40,025 nucleotides of DNA from Paracoccaceae bacterium (GTDB lineage Bacteria > Pseudomonadota > Alphaproteobacteria > Rhodobacterales > Rhodobacteraceae), in contig JAQWIK010000023.1 in NCBI GenBank assembly GCA_029248915.1, forward strand, positions 1 to 40,025, read 5' to 3'. The position numbers were made by a program, and so were the translations under genes. Positions 36,629 through 40,025 of the stretch are shown here, in pieces; within the stretch, counting starts at the first letter, position 1; the number at the start of each line of letters is the position of its first letter. The notes beneath the pieces are model-generated. The model did not search any database, had not been told where the DNA came from, and saw only the letters and a program-made list of their open reading frames with translations.

Positions 36629-37549
36629 TTAGGGCATTATTAAAATTGCCTCGACGCGCCTATTTTTCTTCCTAGATTTTTCTGTTGAGTTGTTAGTTTT
36701 TGGTGAAAGGAACCCAATTCCCTGAGCTGATATTCTACTTTGTTCAATACCATAACTTTTGATTAACCTATCTACTACTGCTTGCGCACGGTTTCTAGAC
36801 AGGTTTATGTTTGTGCTTAATTCTCCAATAGCATCACTGTGGCCGACTAATATTATTGAAGATCGAGGTGTCGATTCCAAGAAAATTGCCAAAGCTGATA
36901 AGCTTTCAAAAGGGCCTTTACCTAAATCAGAAGATCCACTTCGATAAATTAAATCATCAAGTACGATAGCTCCATCTTCCTGTAACTTAGAGCTATAGCT
37001 ATCTTGCAACGGCTCTTTATTACGTAAAACCAAATCGTTCTTAGTTGTCCCAACTGAAAGAATTTGTAAGTAAATCGTATCTCCAAGTTTGCTTGCAATT
37101 AAAGAAATAGCAGAGCTATTTTTCACAGCTGTGATTACTGAATAATTAGTGACGTTAACAAGCATAAAGGGTGGGTTGGAAACCGCGAGGTTTTTACGAA
37201 AATTGAACCCACCACACACATGAGTATTACAATAAAGTTTAATGGTAAATTGCTTACTATTTAAGTGCGTAATTATCGGTTGTAAAATCTGATCTAGTGT
37301 CAATGAGGTACCATCGATCTGATAAACGTTGGTTGTGGTTCGGCCCCTAACATCTAGCCTAGAAATGCCTTTCTCTCTATTCCAGGTAGAAATTTCTACC
37401 GGAATACTTTTAACGTCAGTTTTATCGGAGAAGACGAGCCTTGCTGAAGAAGGTAATTCAATTGCAAAGACATAAGTGCCCGTTAAACACAAAAAGCTAG
37501 CCAAAATATTTAAAAATATTTTAACGATTTTTTGAGTGATAATCATCAT
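36629..37549 (-). CDS. OmpA-family envelope protein
   Basis: The 306-residue protein has an N-terminal signal peptide (KIFLNILASFLCLTGTYVFA), a middle region of about 170 residues that I do not recognise, and a C-terminal OmpA-like peptidoglycan-binding domain (about 200-306). The domain shows LDDLIYRSGSSDLG, ILVGHSDAIGELSTNINLSRNRAQAVVDRL and KKNRRVEAIL. These domains bind meso-diaminopimelate in the cell wall, so the protein probably sits in the periplasm or outer membrane. The middle part carries a Cys pair (CNTHVCGG). Its start overlaps the end of the AhpD-like gene by 29 bases; an ATG one codon later is equally possible. fadH converges on it with 28 bases between. Confidence 0.88.
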   Translation of the reverse strand: MMIITQKIVKIFLNILASFLCLTGTYVFAIELPSSARLVFSDKTDVKSIPVEISTWNREKGISRLDVRGRTTTNVYQIDGTSLTLDQILQPIITHLNSKQFTIKLYCNTHVCGGFNFRKNLAVSNPPFMLVNVTNYSVITAVKNSSAISLIASKLGDTIYLQILSVGTTKNDLVLRNKEPLQDSYSSKLQEDGAIVLDDLIYRSGSSDLGKGPFESLSALAIFLESTPRSSIILVGHSDAIGELSTNINLSRNRAQAVVDRLIKSYGIEQSRISAQGIGFLSPKTNNSTEKSRKKNRRVEAILIMP

Positions 37550-38093
37550 TGGGTTTCATATTGATAGCGCTTGCCACGCGATTGCTCATATTAAAGAAAG
37601 CAATGATATTGGTTATATCCCAAATATCAGCATCGTTAAAACCTACATCCCGTAAATTTTGGCGGTCAGTTTCATCAATTTTGTGGCTTTCAATTGTGAC
37701 TTTTTCAGCAAACTCTAGCATGACTCTGCTACGAGGGTCCAAATCAGCTGTCCTAAAGTTCATCACTAGCTTTTCGCCAAGTATTGGATCATCAGACAAC
37801 TCTCTTACGGCGGCGCCATGAGCTGTTAGGCAGTAAAAGCATCGGTTGATTGAGGAGACAACGACTGCTATCATTTCTCTTTCTAATTTTGATAAATTAC
37901 TGTCTGCCAACATCAATTCGTTGTACAAGCCAGTGAAGGCATTTAACTTATCGATATTAAACGAATGGGCTTTCAAAACGTTTGGAACAAGACCAAGTTT
38001 GTTTTGACATGCGTTAAAATATTTTTCAATCCCGTCTGGAAGAGGATCAACGGGTGGCAAATTCAATGATGTTGTAAGGTTTTTTGGTTTCAT
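37521..38093 (-). CDS. Peroxidase-related AhpD/carboxymuconolactone decarboxylase-like protein
   Basis: The 190-residue all-helical protein carries the AhpD-type redox motif RCFYCLTAHGA (Cys-x-x-Cys with a following His, near 83-93), preceded by LSKLEREMIAVVVSS with the proton-relay Glu. The N-terminal part (YFNACQNKLGLVPNVLKAHSFN) and the ending NMSNRVASAINMKP fit the uncharacterised peroxidase-related family. It would reduce peroxides through its cysteine pair, the electron donor being unknown. It starts 2 bases after the GNAT gene and overlaps the OmpA-like gene, so the three are probably one transcript. Confidence 0.88.
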   Translation of the reverse strand: MKPKNLTTSLNLPPVDPLPDGIEKYFNACQNKLGLVPNVLKAHSFNIDKLNAFTGLYNELMLADSNLSKLEREMIAVVVSSINRCFYCLTAHGAAVRELSDDPILGEKLVMNFRTADLDPRSRVMLEFAEKVTIESHKIDETDRQNLRDVGFNDADIWDITNIIAFFNMSNRVASAINMKPNDDYHSKNR

Positions 38094-38095
38094 TT

Positions 38096-38824
38096 TTAGG
38101 CCTTTGGAATACGATAGTGATATTTATTCACAAGTTGGAATTCAAGTGAAGAATAAAGACTAGTAGCAGCAGCATTTGTTTCCGTTGTTACTACCATTAA
38201 TTTTGCACAATTATGTTCCTTTGCCCATTGTCCGGCATGTTTCATTAATGCTCGAGCCACGCCTTGGCGTCTCGAATTTCTGTCAACGACGAGTGCATGG
38301 AGAAATGCCACATCTCCACTTTTTGCTATAAATGCTGAAGCTACTGGATTATCGCCCGATCGCCCCAGAATACTTGTTTTCAGATTGGGGGCTCTGTCCA
38401 TAACAGCCTGTCTTTGCCAACCGATACCGTATGAATTCCAAAGCTCTTTTTGGACATGGAGTGCAGGCCAAATCGAAAACATTTTAATCGGTGGTGGTTC
38501 ACTTTTTATGAGCTCAGCAACAGCGATTTCAAAAATACAACTTCTATCAAAAATTTGATAGTTTAGCTCATTAAGCTTTTTATCGAATAAACTATTAGAT
38601 TGGTAAACCATAAATATTTCAGATTTACCTAATTTTTTCAAAAGATCTTTTAATTTTATAAAAGAAGCTTCTTCCCAAACCCCTTCTAAACTAATTGCTG
38701 ATGCACGCTTTCCGGCTCCGTCACTTATACGTATTTTCCAATTGTCGAAGTGAATTACCTTTTCTGCTGGCCAAGTATCTTCAAGAAGTATAAGAAAGTC
38801 ACTTTGTTTAATTTCAAATTTCAT
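38096..38824 (-). CDS. GNAT family N-acetyltransferase
   Basis: The 242-residue protein has a C-terminal GNAT domain (about 110-240) with VAFLHALVVDRNSRRQGVARALMKHAGQWAKEH as the acetyl-CoA-binding core and LMVVTTETNAAATSLYSSLEFQLVNKYHYRI behind it. The N-terminal 110 residues (ILLEDTWPAEKVIHFDNWKIR, GKRASAISLE) look like a second, non-catalytic GNAT-like half. The acceptor is unknown. Its ATG overlaps the stop of the CinA-like gene by four bases, showing translational coupling. Confidence 0.85.
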   Translation of the reverse strand: MKFEIKQSDFLILLEDTWPAEKVIHFDNWKIRISDGAGKRASAISLEGVWEEASFIKLKDLLKKLGKSEIFMVYQSNSLFDKKLNELNYQIFDRSCIFEIAVAELIKSEPPPIKMFSIWPALHVQKELWNSYGIGWQRQAVMDRAPNLKTSILGRSGDNPVASAFIAKSGDVAFLHALVVDRNSRRQGVARALMKHAGQWAKEHNCAKLMVVTTETNAAATSLYSSLEFQLVNKYHYRIPKA

Positions 38825-39537
38825 ATGAGTATAAGAATTTTTTCTTTGGCTTTTATCATCAATTCCTTATCTTTTCCCCTGATCACAATATTTGTACCAT
38901 GGACCCCTTTTTCATTAAAAGGGTATGATCCAAAACTTAATTCACTGAATTTTCTTACTATTTTCTCTAGTTCTAAAGCTATATCGCCCTCGCCTTTATA
39001 CAGTTTAACTGACAGTGATAATGTAGGGGATCCTTTTTTAAGATTTGGTAAAATTGTTTTTAACATGGATTGGAAAATTCTTGGGACACCTGCCATCACG
39101 TAGACGTTTTCAATTACATAACCAGGAGCACCAGAAATTGTATTTTCGATCAAGTCTGCTGTTTCGGGAATTCTAGCCATGCGAAGTCTTGCCTCATTCA
39201 GTTCTATACCTTTTTCATCATAATATTTTTTCAAGATTTTAAATGCATCAGATCGAACAGAAACTTGTCTCCCAAAAGCTTTTGCTACGCAATCTGTCGT
39301 AATATCATCATGAGTTGGACCTATTCCACCAGACGTAAATAAATAATCAAATTTTGTTCTCAATTCGATGATATTTGACACAATAGCATCATCATCATCC
39401 CTGATAAAACGCGCCTCTGATAAATTTATTCCTATTTCAGTCAATTCATTTGCTAAATGATGCATATTTGCATCGTGAGTTCTCCCAGAAAGAAGCTCAT
39501 CGCCAATAACAAGCATAGAGGCAGTTGGTTGTTCCAT
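38821..39537 (-). CDS. CinA-like molybdopterin-binding domain protein
   Basis: The 238-residue protein consists of a MoCF-type domain as in CinA and MoaB: ASMLVIGDELLSGRTHDANMHHLANEL (about 6-32), then LFTSGGIGPTHDDITTDCVAKAFG (about 66-89) and SGAPGYVIENVYVMAGVPRIFQSML (about 133-157). It lacks the C-terminal nicotinamide-mononucleotide amidase domain of full-length CinA. Such stand-alone proteins are often annotated competence/damage-inducible protein A; the true activity is not settled. It heads the four-gene minus-strand group and is divergent from sfsA across 45 bases. Confidence 0.88.
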   Translation of the reverse strand: MEQPTASMLVIGDELLSGRTHDANMHHLANELTEIGINLSEARFIRDDDDAIVSNIIELRTKFDYLFTSGGIGPTHDDITTDCVAKAFGRQVSVRSDAFKILKKYYDEKGIELNEARLRMARIPETADLIENTISGAPGYVIENVYVMAGVPRIFQSMLKTILPNLKKGSPTLSLSVKLYKGEGDIALELEKIVRKFSELSFGSYPFNEKGVHGTNIVIRGKDKELMIKAKEKILILI

Positions 39538-39582
39538 GATTTGTCCTTAACATTTCATCGGTGGAAACATATAGCTTACGGT

Positions 39583-40025
39583 ATGCAATTTAAAACCAAT
39601 CTTATCAAAGGTAAATTACTGAAACGTTACAAAAGGTTTTTGGCTGATGTTATGCTAGAGGATGGAACAGAAGTAATTGCTCATTGTCCTAATCCTGGTT
39701 CAATGTTGGGCTTAGCATCAGCAGGTACTTCAGTTTGGTTGGAACCGAATAATGATCCCAAGAAAAAGTTAAAATATGGTTGGCGTTTGGTCGAACAACA
39801 AGATCGAATGGTCTGTATTGACACTAGCATTGCCAATATTGTTGTAAAAGAAGCATTACAAAAAAGGGAAATTCTTGAACTAAGCTATCAGGACTTTAAA
39901 CCAGAGGTAAAATACAGCGATAACAGCAGGATTGATTTTTTATTGAGTTCATCAAGTCAACAGACTTATTTGGAAATAAAAAGTGTAACTTTGATGAGGG
40001 AAAAAGGCATAGTTGAATTTCCGGA
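39583..40025 (+). CDS. sfsA: DNA/RNA nuclease SfsA, cut by the window edge
   Basis: The first 147 codons are present. They read MQFKTNLIKGKLLKRYKRFL, then LEDGTEVIAHCPNPGSMLGL (about 25-44), KKKLKYGWRLVEQ (about 60-72), IDTSIANIVVKEAL, NSRIDFLL and YLEIKSVTLMREKG (about 130-143), all in the order of the SfsA family (about 235 residues). SfsA was named for an effect on sugar-fermentation genes and has a nuclease-like fold; its role is not firmly known. The KYSDNSRIDF and EIKSVT segments carry the nuclease-like acidic and lysine residues. The remaining third lies beyond the window. Confidence 0.93.
   Translation, partial: MQFKTNLIKGKLLKRYKRFLADVMLEDGTEVIAHCPNPGSMLGLASAGTSVWLEPNNDPKKKLKYGWRLVEQQDRMVCIDTSIANIVVKEALQKREILELSYQDFKPEVKYSDNSRIDFLLSSSSQQTYLEIKSVTLMREKGIVEFP

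Overview
The window is an AT-rich, gene-dense chromosomal segment of an alphaproteobacterium, most probably a low-GC marine member of the Rhodobacterales (Roseobacter-like). This rests on the style of the proteins (PNPase N-terminus, SMC, ImuB, heparinase-like protein, DUF3035 lipoprotein), on the order def-def-fmt-SDHAF4-rsmB-heparinase-purH-lspA, on the cytochrome c/adhI/fghA group, and on an alphaproteobacterial LexA box (GTTC-N7-GTTC). Species-level placement is not possible from the sequence alone. I see no tRNA, rRNA, CRISPR array, insertion sequence, phage gene or plasmid function. No stretch longer than about 300 bases lacks a gene.

Layout. 1-3471: minus-strand RNA-metabolism block truB - DUF1643 - rpsO - pnp. 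Its pnp end is abnormal: the gene carries a one-base frameshift and then meets an inverted piece of itself at the window edge. 3544-7227: a gabD-type succinate-semialdehyde dehydrogenase broken by one in-frame TAA, a divergent arylformamidase-like hydrolase, a FadR/GntR regulator and a GNAT acetyltransferase. 7365-12002: smc converging on a lytic transglycosylase. 12173-13687: a small conserved protein cut by an in-frame TAA, converging on a MalY/PatB-type C-S lyase. 13783-21363: a plus-strand run for formyl-methionine processing (def, a catalytically degenerate def paralogue, fmt), a tiny SDHAF4-like gene on the other strand, rsmB, a heparinase-like protein, purH, lspA and a short lipoprotein. 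21431-23077: imuB with its own LexA box. 23204-26730: glutathione-dependent formaldehyde oxidation (cytochrome c, adhI, fghA) with an AEC transporter inside it. 26789-30357: DUF188 protein, ornithine cyclodeaminase-like protein, alpha/beta hydrolase, zapE. 30517-32698: accD-folC on the minus strand. 32877-36600: CPBP protease, a repeat-tailed lipoprotein, fadH. 36629-39537: minus-strand group of CinA-like, GNAT, AhpD-like and OmpA-like proteins, divergent from sfsA, which runs off the right edge.

Most of the window is ordinary core and near-core metabolism; I did not find a new multi-gene system. The points most worth a second look are the inverted junction inside pnp (probably an amplification or assembly chimera), the lone LexA-controlled imuB, the metal-ligand-less peptide deformylase paralogue, the recurrent in-frame TAA codons that break otherwise good genes, and a lipoprotein with a duplicated Pro/Arg-rich C-terminal motif. 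Family assignments rest on motif recognition from memory; no database search was run.
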